DNA of 64,000 bases, taken from assembly GCA_029531795.1 (NCBI GenBank), contig JAPEIS010000001.1, positions 1-64,000 on the forward strand, written 5' to 3'. This stretch comes from Sclerotinia nivalis. Its lineage: Eukaryota > Ascomycota > Leotiomycetes > Helotiales > Sclerotiniaceae. Each line of letters begins with the position of its first letter. The first letter of the stretch is position 1. The notes beneath the pieces are model-generated. The model did no database searches. It was not told the DNA's origin and was given only the letters and a program-made list of their open reading frames with translations. Of the stretch, positions 23,957-36,486 are shown in pieces. The position numbers and the translations under genes are program-made.

Positions 23957-26900
23957 ATAGTTAGTGGTTAATCCTGAAAAAAAAAATCATTATAATATAT
24001 AATGATTAATGATTTAAAATATAAGAGTTAGTAATATGTAACATTACCATATGTAACATTACCATATGTAACATTGCTACAAGTTAGGTGATTTGCTTAG
24101 TAATGTTATTAACGAATTAGGTTAGATTACACCGATCATGGTCAGGTAAAAAGGCTTCCCCCTACTAATCAATATCTACTAATCAATATCTATTAATCAA
24201 TATCAAAGAGAATATCAAAGAGACTCTTCGATCAGATCACCTGATTCCCTCTAAAGCCTAATCTCAAGAGTGCCTCCAATTGCCTACCTCTCGCTACTCG
24301 ATGGTATAAAAATACTATCACTACCACAACCACTTTCATCCAATTCAGTCTCTTGCTTTTTTTCATCATTCGGTTTCCGAGCAAAAGCAGCTATAACACT
24401 CCCTCTACTAGCACTAGCAGATCGCTGATAAGTGTCAACAGCATCAACTACATTCGACCCATTATCTTGAATATCACTAATATTATCATCAACATCAACA
24501 GTATCAACAGTATACTTTCGACTAAACCCATTCATCAAGTCCTCTAATTCATCCAAACTCTGGTTTTTGATCTGCTCTAGCATCTTCAACCTTGGTGTCT
24601 CCGCCCGCTTCCATACCGGCCGAAACCCTTTCAATCCCCTACTCTGCTTCCCTGCGATCTAGAACTCTTCAATCTCTTCTAATCCATAAATCTTGACCCC
24701 TTGAGTCCTGCATACCACAATAATTTCAGAGGTACTCCACGCGTGATTACCATCATCATCAAATGTCTGCCGCCGTACGTACCACAGGATATCATGGAAC
24801 GTAACCAGATGAAAACGAAAAGGAAGCTCGACTTTCTCAGGATTAGCATATACAATCGAGAGCTATATCATTCGTCCCTGGAGATCTTAATTACGATTGA
24901 TCTTCGTTGATATAATAAAAATAGAATCCGATGGATAAGGGAGGACCCAATGAATTAATCGAATAAGATGTAAAAACTCATTCAATCATTTGTCTGTCCT
25001 TCGATATCCCAAACGTTGCTCAATTAATTCAAAAGACTTTTGTAAGATAACTCAGTATAGCTTGTAGCTCCAATTACGATATTTCTTGTTATCCTTCTAC
25101 AGAAACAAGAAATCGAGTAGATCAGCTTCTCTATCAAATCGCATCTTATTTCCCGTTACAAAGTAAAGGAATTCTGCAACCCTATTGATTAGAAACATCC
25201 ATTTCATATACTTATAACAGAATCGAATATCTCCCTTTTGCTCTATAGCATCAGATGATAATTCTGGAAAGCGCTTATGGGATTTGAATATAGCCTTCCA
25301 GATATCGGTATCGAATTGCTCGAGATTCAAGATGTAAAGGTATTCCAATCATTTATTCAATAAGGAAAGGCTGTATTGTACATTGTATCGATTATACCAA
25401 GATACAGCCTGATTAAAGTGTATATAGATATCTCGAAGATCTTTGATTGTATACTACCTTCTCTTATATTCTTCATGTATCAGTACATTACTAATTAGAA
25501 TATTCTCTCTATATGATGCTGCGAGCCGTCATGTTGCCCAATTAAACTTCGGTAAGAACCAATCCAAATTACACTGTTCCATTGTATTTTGCATCCCTAA
25601 GCCCTCTTTTATAATTTGTTTGTGATTCTATATCTGTTCCTAATGATCTTTGTACAATAGGGATTCCCGTTGAATCAAATTGCTATTATAGCAAAATCGA
25701 AGAGCTCTGAGTGCTACTACCATAACAATAGTTTCTGGTAACGAGTATGTTATACCTGTGTGTGCAAGAATATGTTCAAAGAGAAGACAATATTTATTGA
25801 TTTGAGCCAAGAGAAAATCAAGCAGCTTTCGAGTAGGGACAATATAATAAGGGAGAATAGGTTGAACAATATTAATCTTTTTATCGTACAGATTCTATTG
25901 TTGTTATTGTTGATAAATCTTTTCCATTATAGTCAAAGAGATACGATGCTTTTCTCGAATCCTGTACGACTTCCCGCGATTATCGACGAGATTTGTATGG
26001 GTTCGCTTCTTGCTGTGAAGGTAGCCAAACTCACAAACGGTTTTGGAGAAGGTAATCCTACCTCCTTCTTGTTGTAGTGATCGGATGTATCCAGGATCGA
26101 GAGTTAGGTTCTCAATTGAGTCATTATCAAAGATGTATACCTTTGATAAATCAAAGGGTGTTTTGATCAATACGTAGTATTGAGAATAGATCAATCCATT
26201 TTTATTCTCTTGTCTATTTGGAACAGCAAACAGAGTCTGGTCTATAGTATTCTGTATTATTGTTTAAGGATATATAGTACGTTTAGGGTTTCCTTTAGTT
26301 GGACTGTCATTTGTATCAAGAACTATTCAGTTTTTAATATACATTTTGAGGCAATACTTCTTCCATAAGAACATTTCTGCTTCGTGGTTTTCCGGAATAT
26401 GATTATATAGCAGAGTACTATTTTCGGATATCATTTGCTTTGCAAGATCAACAAATATACGATCTTGGTTATAAAATTGTGTATCAATCACTTTAGACTA
26501 TTTTGTTTTTCAATTACTATACATTTGAATCAGATTAGTATCTATAAATTCCAGTTTAGTATTCTTTGAATCGGTAAATAAGGTTGCTTCTCGAAATCGA
26601 TCAAAACCCGGATTTTCATCGATAGTTTGAAGAATAAGGTTCCAGAGTGTATCAAGGTATTGAGGTTGTATAATATGTTTGATAAGCTGATTTCTTGCTG
26701 ACTCTTTTCGATCAAGATTCTTTGCTGATATTGTAATCGAATCCAAGTTTGAAATTTTAGTAGATATAGGGTAATATTGTATAATATTGGAGGACCCAAT
26801 TATTTTATTTATTGTTGGATCAATAATAGTATTATAAAAGAGTTCATTATCTTGTTTGCTCAAATAGGTAGTATGCTTATAATCACTCTCTAAATGAAGA

Positions 26901-29134
26901 GCTGGAAAGAAGATGAAAATCAATAATGAATCTATTCCAATTGTAGTATTAAAGCAATAATAAGGAATCTTGTAAAGTGGGGTGTATTTGTGTATCAATA
27001 TATTATAATCATTATATATCGGTACTTGTAATCCAAAGTAGATGTCATTTATAAAGTTGAAAATAGGATATGCTTTAGATAATCAATTGATATTTCGTTT
27101 TACGAATGCTAAGTTGGTAGGGAAGCAGCAAGTGCTATCAATATCAAATGTTATCTTGGAATAGCGATTCTTTTTACTAACTATATAATGCTGTAATAAG
27201 CATAAGTTCTTAGGTAGATTCTCATTCCGTATTCCAATATCTTTAGGTATAGCTGATACATTTGTACCTTCAAATGCTGTTTGATAATCAAGGCTATTAT
27301 GATCTTCTGCCTTCATCAATTTAGGACTACTCAAAACATTAGGTAAAGGTACACCTCCAATATAACTTCCTTTAAGAAGATTAGTAATTTGTGATAGAGA
27401 TGAACATTCAGAATGTATATCTGATCATTGATGATATTCGTGATGAGATTGATTAGCTTGAGAATGCTGTTCATAAGTACAGCCTTGGAAATTCCGAAGC
27501 TGTTTGGCAAGCTTGAAAGCAGTTCGTTCAATGGGAATAGAAGATATTGTTGCGTTTGGAGAGGTTCTTAGTATTGGAGAATCTGTTATTGTTGGAGTAG
27601 AAATTGGATTAGGTATAGAGATGGTAGAATTTGGTGTTGTTCGAATTATTGATTGAATAAGCGAAGACAGTACAAAACTTTCAATTCGACGAAAAAGTGA
27701 AGGAGAAGTATCGTTGGGAAGCCTTTCTACAGCTGAAAGGGAAGATGTATTGTTTTCAGATGATCTTATTGCTAAAGGCTTCATCTATGACAAAAGATTG
27801 TTCTTCTGAATTGGAAATGATGTGCTTTGTCTACTAGTGCTTCCTTTGTTACTAGTTCTATTTGATGATAATGATAAAGGGAATGATTTGGATTGAGTTG
27901 GTGTTTCCGGTGGCATTATATTCATTGGAGATCTTTGAATGCTCGCTGGTTCATTAGATGGGTTTGATATAACAATGCTATCATTATCCCATATCATTAT
28001 TAGCTCATCTATAGAACCAATATGCGAAGAGCAAGAACGCCAAAGCTCTTCATTGTGAACTCCCTCCTTTTGATTAACAATATATAAATCTTCCATCGTC
28101 TGTATTCCTGATATCCCTACTTCAATTGCTCCTTCAATATATGTTTCTGATATCCCATCAATTCTTGTCTCCTCAATTGTACTAGTTGTATAGGCCGATC
28201 GCAATCCTATCAGAATTTCTGCAATCTCTGTATTGTATTCGTTTCTCTCAAGATTAACCTCTTGTTCGTTTTTTTGGATTTGCTTAATCTGTACAGCAAT
28301 ATCGGCATTTTTATCGATCGAAGGTAATTGAGTCAATAATGGAAAAGTCGATCGCAGGGTTTCTGGAACATCGCTTTCTTGAGTATCATGATCTTGAAGG
28401 ATTTGATGATCTTGAGGGATTTGAATATCTGTTCGAAGGTTAATTGTAGGAGGAGTATTTGTAGGGATATCTGAATGGAGCGAAGGTTTGTATACAATGA
28501 AGTCGATTGGGTCCGAGGGTTGGAGCGCTTTCTTTTCTTGATAGCGGAGGGTGTTCTCGATATTCGCTTTTCTAGCTTTTTCGATATTCGAATATTTCTT
28601 CGATCGTCTATTATGTTTCTTTTGAGGTAACATTTTAATCTTATGAAGAAGTTGATGATGAGAGTAGATTTTGTAGAGTAAGGGGAAGTAAGTGTTTGAA
28701 AAACCTCGATTGGGAAAGCGGTGATTTGCCGGCAGTATCGAATTTCTTAGGGTTAACTTTGATCAATCATATCTTCATCTATGATTTTTTTATGATAATA
28801 TAATTAAGTATAGTATTACTTTGTAGTACATAGACTTGAGTTATCAGATTTTCATTATTTTATTCAAAAGCTAGAAGTCTTCTTTAGGGTTAGAATGTTC
28901 GTTGTTTGAAAAACCTCGATTCGGAAGGTGGTGGATTCATTGGCAGTACTACGCTTTTCGCCAAATTGAGAAGTGCAGTATTACAACATTTACTTTTCAT
29001 TAACCATAACTCCTTCTACAACTTTTCAATAATAAAATAAATGATTGTGCTGTATTTGTCATATTATTTAGAAGGGAATGCATACCTAAATTTCCAAAAT
29101 CATATCCTGACCCGGACCCCATATTTACTCTTCT
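23957..29134 (-). mobile_element. unknown 5.2-kb repeat element, copy 2 (most complete)
   Basis: The uninterrupted copy: about 5.18 kb from GGTTAATCC near 23957 to TATTTACTCTTC at 29134. One gene fills most of it on the minus strand (24284-28633), leaving about 330 bp 3' and 500 bp 5' of non-coding sequence. The 5' flank holds two short decayed repeats, each with 'TTTGAAAAACCTCGATT.GGAA' words (28694 and 28906). No LTRs, TIRs or poly(A) tail were seen. The right neighbour is a LINE remnant that begins within 7 bp of the edge. Confidence 0.78.
24284..28633 (-). pseudogene. unknown ~1,450-codon gene, copy 2, broken by stops
   Basis: Starts at 28633 (MLPQKKHNRRSKKYS) and stops at TAG 24284-24286 (after FIPSSSER). 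The N-terminal 283 codons are open: a basic head, then IDFIVYKPSLHSD, then a Ser/Thr/Pro-rich segment. The frame continues past in-frame stops at 27785, 27425 and 27083 (the last is TGG to TGA, intact in copy 1), plus more stops below 26510. Conserved-looking blocks include SLLIFIFFPALHLES, FDRFREATLF, DPGYIRSLQQEGG, FVTGNKMRFDRE and KTPRLKML-like ends near the C-terminus. No transmembrane segment or nucleic-acid enzyme motif is recognised. It gives me the impression of a long fungal hypothetical protein found in many copies, but that is unverified. Function unknown. Confidence 0.75.
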
Positions 29135-29140
29135 ATATAT

Positions 29141-30760
29141 AAAGCAAATTGTGAAATCGATTAATGAATGTAGGGGAAGCGCTCCGAATTATTGTTTGGC
29201 TAATACTTTGAGGGTTATAGTAATCCAGGATATCTTCTTTGCAATTAAACATTCGAGATCTTTTCCTAATATTGAGAATAGGGTTATTGATTTATAGAAT
29301 CTAGGGTTTATACGATCTGATTTGTTCGGTTTCGGAACGATGGCTACAATCACTGATCGGAAGCATTTAGGGTAGTGACCTATTTCGAAGCATTTTTGAA
29401 AGAGTTATAAAATATATAGTTCGATCAATAGCCATACTAATTGTAGGATCTTGATAGGGATCTCGTCTATTCCTGGAGCTGTATTACCTGTACGAAGGAT
29501 AGCAGTTTGAATATCCTGAATTGTGATAGCAGGAAAGGCAATTGAACGAATGGAAGTTGAAAGCGAATCAAATGGGATATCGTTAACTTCAGTTATATTG
29601 ATCAGTAGATTATTAATAAATAGATCTTTTTTAGTTTGAATTATTGTAACAAAAAAATGATCTAAAGGATTTATTAAAAAAGGAATTCGATATGTTTCAG
29701 CTGATTGATGCTATTTTGTTATTTTAAAGATATCTTTTATTTCCTTGACTGAATCAAACTTAGAAAACCAGAATTCCTTTTTCGCTTTTTTGACAACCTT
29801 TCGAAGATTTTGTTTTGATTCTAAAAAATTGTTCGTTCGGTTTTCTTGAACAGTTGTCCAGCAGGTCTCGTTTCACCATAGTTGACCTGTATTTCGGCCG
29901 AGTGATCTTTGAGCTGATCCTGTGTATGCTGATTGTAGAGTTTAAATGATATCTAAAGCTAATTTATCAAGATCTGTAGTTGTGTTTAGAGTTAGTAGAT
30001 CTAGATTCAATAGATTCTCTATTAATAAAATAAAAAAGAGTTTTTTGTTTAATATATTGATTCGAAATCTTTGGATTGGGTTTTGAAATTTTGTATTCCA
30101 ATTCAAAATTATCAATAAGGATCGATGATCGGAAATTGTATTCAAATGCAGTGTAGAAATTGTATTGGTTGTATATGATTCTGAAAGAAAAACTAAATCG
30201 AGAATGTTGTTTAAATTGTGGGTAGGTTTATTAATTGTAGAAAGAAAATTGAAAGAATTTGTATTTAGTTAGATTGTAAAAGATTCTATAGAATTTGAAT
30301 GTGAAGAATAAAAGGGATTTTATTTCGAATAATGAAGATTTAGATTTCTTACAAGAAGTATAGAATTTAAAATATTCGAAGGTAAATCAAAGAGAGTTTG
30401 TATTACTTGGTTTTCATTTGTATAACTTTTAGGAGTATTATAAATATTAATGATTATAAGAATAGAATTAATTAAAAATTGAATTTGTAAAAATAATAAA
30501 TCCCGAAAAGATATAAACCGAAACTGATTAGTTCGAATGCCTGTATTTTTCCGGGTATAAGACATTATATAAGGCCAGGTTTCCTAGTTGTCGAATGGTA
30601 TGAAAGTTTCATAAACAGAATAGGATTTAGTGATTCGATGTGAGATATTTGAAAATATATAAAATTCTTAAATTAGAATTATATCAATACAAAAATTATT
30701 AATTAAAAAAAATACTAATTTGTGTGAAGTAGTGTTTTTGGTTATATTAGTTTGTAAAAT
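29141..30760 (-). pseudogene. LINE ORF2 remnant: endonuclease and start of reverse transcriptase
   Basis: Read on the minus strand. An AP-endonuclease-type region (30760-29950; MSYTRKNTGIRTNQFR, then HLNTISDHRSLLI with the SDH motif) leads through a linker into RT sequence. Blocks are GNTAPGIDEIPIKIL (about 29480), GHYPKCFRSVIVAIVPKPNK (about 29370) and FGALP (about 29190), the usual LINE order before motif A. It ends at 29141, just before the catalytic YxDD, against copy 2 of the unknown element, so the 3' half is absent. Many stops follow the G-to-A/C-to-T pattern. It is a different family member from the intact LINE, which lacks this region. Confidence 0.85.
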
Positions 30761-30789
30761 AGTTAATGATTTAGAAGATAATCTAGAAT

Positions 30790-32108
30790 TATATATTAAA
30801 AGAAATCGAAAAAGGAAAAGCTTTTAATGTAATAAAACAATTAGAAAGATTAGAAAAAGATAATATCAATGAAGATAATATCAAAGAAGTTCGGATTGGA
30901 ATTGAAAAAGCAATAGGTTCTTCTATAGAGAAATCGGCTTTTGGGGTTCGAAAGCATTTTGTATTAGCACAAGCTTTAGCTTTAACTTCTTTTGAGGTTT
31001 TCTGGATAACTTGTTTTTCCGATTTACTTTTGGGGTTTTTATTAGTAAGACGAAAGAAGCAATGTAGATCGTTTACAGAATGGAAGCTTTTACAATGTAA
31101 ACACTTTGCTAAACAAACATGGATTGTATTATATCGGATTAAATGATTCTTTTCTGTATATTCGATTGTACCACAGATTCGGCATCTTTCTGGACAAGAA
31201 CAAACTCGAATATTGTATTATTAAAAATATCGAGTACATTGGATTATCTTAAGTTTGAAGACGATTTGGGAAGTGTTAATTGTAATTCCTAAAATCCGAA
31301 GGTTTTTGAGAAGGACTGTATATTACAAAGCTAGAAAACTCAAGAACCAAATAGAATTATATAATCCGGATTCTTTGTTTTATATAGATTCAATTGCTTA
31401 GATCGTTTGTTGTTCTATATTATCGTTGATAATGTCGAATATAGTTTCCGATTTGACTAGGACGATGATCAATTGTTGTGAATCTCCTAGAGTTGTAACA
31501 GTTCGTGGAATATAATTCAATTGATATGTAATCCATGATTGTTGTCGTTCGATTTTGTAGATTTCGAATACTTTTTCGATTATATTTGAAAGGTTTTCTA
31601 AAACTATTAAGTTCGTTAAAGAGTTCGTATATAATGCAAATCTAGTATTTATTGTTTGGACTTCTTTCAGAAGTTTAGTATCGTTTCCTAATTGTTCTTT
31701 CAATACACTAAGTACAACGAAAGAATCGGCTTTTCGAATTAGATAATCGAGTTCAATTCGAACAAAAAGGCGAATATCAGTTTTGTGTGAGATTTGAGAT
31801 TGAGTTTTGAATTGAGATCCAATTCGGTTCCTAGTTTTTGGATTTGTAGGTTGTATAATTAATAATAAAGGAATCGTAGTCTTTTGAATATAAATAGAAT
31901 TCTTGAGATATTGGATTATAGAAAGGCCTTTTATAAATTTAGCGATTTCAAGTACGAATGTTGATTGAAAGGTTTGTATATCAGGGTCAGGGAGATTGGT
32001 AGAAGTTTTAGTAGAAGGTTTGATAGATCGAAAAGGATAAGATCCATTGATAAATATATCGAAGTACTTGTTTACTATAAAAAAGATATCAGTACATAAC
32101 ACAATCAA
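30790..32108 (-). pseudogene. LINE ORF1 (gag-like) remnant with zinc knuckles
   Basis: Belongs with the ORF2 remnant downstream (minus strand). The N-terminal part, open from 32108 to 31398, ends in QQSWITYQLNYIPRTV, typical of the conserved block of fungal LINE ORF1 proteins. After several stops a Cys/His cluster appears (31205-31040): CSCPERCRICG...H...H followed by CLAKCLHCKSFHS, which reads as tandem CCHC-type knuckles. ORF1 proteins bind the element RNA. A lysine/serine-rich tail follows to about 30790. Not functional. Confidence 0.8.
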
Positions 32109-32424
32109 AGGTTTTCGAAGTCGGACAAAAAGAACCCGAACTACTTCGGTATTGAGATAATCGTTCTATAGCGAAACGATAGAGCTAAAAATCTATTGAT
32201 CTTCATTTGCTCTATTAATAGCAATATTAATTATATTAATGAAGGCTTGGGAGAGGGAGGGGGTTAAGGAAGCGGGAGGTATAATAACGGAAACGCGTCC
32301 GTACAGCGTCTGCCGGGGCTGAAAAGTTTCGTTTTTAAATCCTATAGATGATAAAAACGATCGATTGATCAATAAAATATGATAATAAATGCGTTTTTCG
32401 AAAAATTCAATTCTTCGAAAATAT
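32109..32424. other. LINE 5' leader and flank before the chromovirus
   Basis: Non-coding. It includes a short GC-richer patch (32250-32325: GGGAGAGGGAGGGGG, then GGAAACGCGTCCG and GCGTCTGCCGGGGC), probably the 5' leader of the minus-strand LINE. AT-rich DNA then runs to the 5' LTR at 32425. Confidence 0.5.
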
Positions 32425-32847
32425 TGTAAGGTGGTCGTAAAAACAAACGAGTATAGATTATATTAGTATTAGATCATATAATGGAGTATAGAGTATTGGA
32501 GTTTCGAAGACTCCCAACACTCCTGGAGCATTGGAGTTTCGAAGGTTCCCAATGCTTCTGGAGCATTGGAGTTTCGAAGGCTCCCAATGCTCCCAGAGTA
32601 TTGGAGCTTCGAGGGCTTCTAGGGCTCTTAAATACGAAGGTCTATATAAGCAGGATGGATTCCTTTATTTGTAAAGCTTTATGTTCAAGAATAATCATTA
32701 ATTTAAATACTATAGTTACTATACAATATAATCGTTATATCTTTTATTCTTATTAAACCTTTGTTTGATCTTTAGTAGAAACTATTATGGTTTTTTTATA
32801 AGTCCTTTGATCACTTTTTAGTGATAAAGGATTGTAATGGCGTAACA
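32425..32847 (+). repeat. Gypsy-1 5' LTR
   Basis: 423 bp, from TGTAAGGTGG to GGCGTAACA, so it has TG...CA ends. It contains the palindrome array at 32487-32630 and an AT-rich stretch after it. Its partner at 38677-39099 has the same length; the start of that copy is mutated (ATTAAGG). An open frame of about 90 codons crosses both LTRs but looks like a repeat artefact. Confidence 0.92.
32487..32630. repeat. 35-bp palindromic units in the 5' LTR
   Basis: Four tandem units of about 35 bp, each GGAGCATTGGAG - TTTCGAAGG - CTCCCAATGCTCC. The first and last thirds are inverted copies, so each unit can fold into a hairpin around TTTCGAAGG, which holds the small palindrome TTCGAA. The same array is in the 3' LTR (38739-38880). 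It lies in the part of the LTR expected to hold promoter signals. Confidence 0.9.
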
Positions 32848-32901
32848 TTTTGAGTATTTTTATTAGTTCAAACATCGATTTGGTATATTTCACTTCGAAT
32901 T

Positions 32902-33837
32902 ATGTCTTCGCAAGATTCTGTTATTAGTACCCCTTCGAACAATAACAACAACAACAACGATATCGAATTATCAAATGCCGACCCTGTCCTAGTACAAATC
33001 ACGGAAACTTTACGAATAGTAATACCCGATAAGTATTATGACAATCGAAAGGAACTCGAAATCTTTCTACTCCAAACCGAAATGTATTTCAAATTCAACG
33101 TTGCCAAATTTGTGATTCCTGACAATTATAATCTGTACACCTTTTTTTACCTTCGTGGAGAAACGGCCAAATGGATTCAACCTTATCTCAAAGATTACTT
33201 TACCAAGTCTGAAAATCATTGTATAACAATCACACAAATCATTTTCGAAAGCTTTGCAGGATTCAAGAGAGAAATCGGACGAGTATTTGGGGATATCGAC
33301 GAAGTTAAGACAATCGAACGAAACCTATTCGCTTTAAAACAAACCGGAGCAGCGATCAATTATGTTATGGAATTCAGACGATATACTAATCAAACTGAAT
33401 GAGATCAACAGGCTTTGCTAAATCATTTCCATCGTAGCCTCAAAGATTATATAAAGTTAGAACTTGCAAAAAGCATCGAGTTTACAAATATCAACGAAAT
33501 GATAGAACTCGCAATTAAGATCGATAATCGGCTTTACGAATATCAACAAAACAAGAAGTTCCAAAACCATTCAGATCAGAATTATAAGCGAAACGAAGGA
33601 AGATGATGTCAAGCTAGGAATGAAAGCTATAAAGATTCGATGGAGCTAAATACTACCATCCGAGGAAAACCATCCAAGAAAGAAATAAATAGATACAGAA
33701 ATAAGAAGTTATACTTCGAATATAGGCAATCAGGATATAGAACTGTAATTCATCGTCAAAAGAAACAAGGAAATTTCAATCGAAATAAGAAACCTTGGAA
33801 AAGCAAGAAACAACTCAATGCGATATTTGTATCTTAG
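32902..33837 (+). pseudogene. Gypsy-1 gag
   Basis: Starts at ATG 32902 (MSSQDSVISTPS), 55 bp after the 5' LTR, with an Asn-rich N-terminus. The Ty3 gag core follows (LEIFLLQTEMYFKF, YFYLRGETAKWI-like, ERNLFALKQTG). Stops at 33400 (TGG to TGA in ...NQTE-stop-DQQALLNHF) and 33604 break the frame. The C-terminal zinc knuckle is recognisable but dead: LYFEYRQSGYRTVIH stands where CxxCxxxGHxxxxC should be, with Cys/His replaced by Tyr. Gag would form the virus-like particle. Confidence 0.88.
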
Positions 33838-34590
33838 TTATGCGCTTTAAGTTATATAGACTTAGATTTTAAAGAACAATTGAAGGATAATCAATTCGAA
33901 GAATTAAAAGATTTAAAAGAAGAATCAATTTTGTAAATCAATCGAAAGCTAAGTTCAGGGGAACTTTGGATTATATAGTATATCGACAAATAGAATCGTT
34001 GAATTTGGAAATTTGGAAAAACAAATGAAGGAACTCACAGCAACGATCTAAATATGAAAAACGTTGTAGAGGGAGAAACTTATGAAGCAAGAATCATCGA
34101 CAAGTACAGAATCTTATAATACAGAGTTACAATCAATTCCTTTTTTGTCGAAAAAACCTCATATTACTATATGAAAATGTCTAAACCAGAAGAAATATAG
34201 AAGATCATTTACTCTCATTACGATATTGATCATTCTACATACAAAACATATCTAATACGACAAATAGGGGATGAATATTTGGTGCAAGCCCAAATCATAC
34301 AATCTCCACAGATAACAGAACATTTTCTCCGAATTATACAAGGACTACCTCTAACCACCAAATAGAAAAACATACTCGATAACAAGATTTCAGTTGGTCA
34401 AGCAATTACAAACGATAAGGAAGAAGATTATTGGAATGTTTCTCTATCTGGCCAATTAAATCGCTTAATTGATCAAATTGACCAAATTGACCAAATTGAC
34501 TATATTGATCAAATTGACCAAAACAATCGAACGGGTCAAAATAGGCAATTAAACACTACAGGATACAGTGGACAGATCAATCTGATAGTT
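33838..34590 (+). other. degraded gag-pol junction
   Basis: Contains dispersed gag/pol-like codons but no long frame. A run of 9-bp units encoding (Gln-Ile-Asp)n at 34450-34530 (GACCAAATT repeats) precedes the protease. Otherwise nothing is recognised. Confidence 0.6.
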
Positions 34591-34863
34591 ATGATCAATA
34601 GGTATTGGTTTAGAGCTATAATAGACTCTAAAGCAACCAGAAATTTTATCGTACAAGAAGTTGCACAAGAAGCTGGTATAAAATTCCAAACGAAGAAATA
34701 TCTATATATATTGCAATTAGTAGACGGACAACTAATTGATGCTGAAAATGGGATGGTACGAATGGAGACCAAGCCAATAGAAATACAAATAAATGAATAT
34801 CACGAGTTCATACAGCTTGATATAATTCCATTGGGGAATCACCAGGTTATATTGAGCATGCTA
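34591..34863 (+). pseudogene. Gypsy-1 aspartic protease
   Basis: A short open region with the retropepsin-like block FRAIIDSKATRNFI: the catalytic DSGA has become DSKA (Gly to Lys, a G-to-A change). Downstream QLVDGQLI and PLGNHQVIL fit the second half of a Ty3 protease (the DxILGxxWL block). It would process the Gag-Pol polyprotein; the active-site loop is damaged. The frame ends at the TAG at 34864. Confidence 0.8.
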
Positions 34864-34908
34864 TAGTTGATACAGTATAACCCCAATATTAATTGAAATC
34901 GAGGAACT

Positions 34909-36320
34909 TTGACACTCGACCAATGCGATTGCGATCATCGAGATACGCACGAATCTGCGAAATTAAATATATGCTTTAGGGAGTTAAAGGCAAATAACCT
35001 TATCAATGTAGAATATCGAACTCAAGATCCCTCACTGATAGATATACCAATGGAGTATAGGAAATACATAAAACTTTTTGAGGAAAGAAAAGATTACAAG
35101 GCTTTACTAGAATACAAATTGTAGGATTATAAAATAATGCTAACGAAAGGAAAGATACCTCCATTTGGGTCTATTTATCAAATATCGAAAGGAGACTTAA
35201 AAACGCTTAAGGAATACATTAATGATAATTTAAAGAAAGGATGGATCAGAGAATCCATTTTACAAACAACTAACCCTGTATTATATACATTAAAAAAGAA
35301 TAGAACTAAAAGATTATACATAGATTACCGCAAACTCAATGATATAATAATCAAGGATCGATATCCATTTCCATTAGTTACAGAATTGAAAGATCGATTA
35401 GGGAAAGCTAAAATCTTCTTCAAGTTTGATTTACAAAATGATTTCCATCTAATCAGAATGAAGAAAGATAAAAAATTGAAAACAGTATTCAGAATTCGAT
35501 ACAGATTATACGAATATCAGGTTATACCATTTGGGCTAACCAATGCATCAACAACATATATACGTTTGGTAAACAACGTATTGAGAAAGTACCTCGATAT
35601 TTGTTGTATTTGTTATTTGGACGATATATTGGTCTATTTGGAGACTTTGGAACAATACATTCAAGATGTCAGTAATATTTTAGTATACTTGAAAGAAGCA
35701 AACCTTCAATGCAAATCTAGCAAATGTATATTCTATGTTACAGAAACGGAGTTTTTAGGTTATACAATCTTTCCAGAAGGATTCAAGATGAATTCAGACA
35801 AATTACAGGTTATTCAAGAATGGAATCAGTCTATAAGCGTTAAGGAAATACAATCCTTTTTAAGATTTGTTAATTTCTATTGTAGGTTTATTAAAGATTA
35901 TTCGAAAATAGTAACTCCGATATTCGAAATAATTAAGAAGAATTAGGGAGAGTTTCAATGGACGGAAAAGGTATAGGAAGCTTTCGAATTATTCAAACAA
36001 GTTTTTATGAAAGAATCAATACTTTTATTATTTGATTCTGAATTACCAATTGAGGTCGAAACCGATTCTTCGGATTATACTCTAAGGGCAATATTAAGCT
36101 AGTCAGGAGCGAATAAGAAATAACAATTAATAGTTTACTATTCTTGTAAATTATCATCAGCAGAATTGAATTATGAGATTTACGATAAGGAGTTGTTAGC
36201 TATAGTCAAAGCATTTAGGGAATGAAGAATCTATTTGAAAGGATCGAAATATATGATGCAAATATATACCAATTATAAGAACTTAGTTTATTTTATTACA
36301 ATGAAGGAATTAAATAAATA
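34909..36320 (+). pseudogene. Gypsy-1 reverse transcriptase and RNase H
   Basis: After a linker (34909-35124), the RT runs from 35137: IPPFGSIYQISKGDL, RLYIDYRKLND, FFKFDLQNDFH (motif A), VIPFGLTNASTTY (motif B), CYLDDILVYL (catalytic YLDD at about 35615) and FLGYTIFPEG. The RT reading frame stays open to a TAG at 35944. RNase H follows: EVETDSSDYTLRAILS, YSCKLSSAELNYEIYDKELLAIV, interrupted by several stops. The order RT-RNase H-integrase marks it as Ty3. Catalytic RT residues survive, but the polyprotein cannot be made. Confidence 0.93.
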
Positions 36321-36486
36321 GTAAATCAGATAATCCGAAATCATAATTGCCTACAATTTTCGCATTTTATATATCAAGGGAACAGAAAACATTAGAATCG
36401 ATATTCTCAACAGAAAACCGGAATATTTACAAAATAAATTACACGAAACATATACAATCTTAAAGGAAGAAAATAATACATTAATA

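Noticed and set aside
32481..32756. 91-codon frame in the Gypsy-1 LTR, present again at 38733-39020
   Set aside because: It follows the 35-bp palindromic repeats and is conserved only because both LTRs derive from the same sequence.
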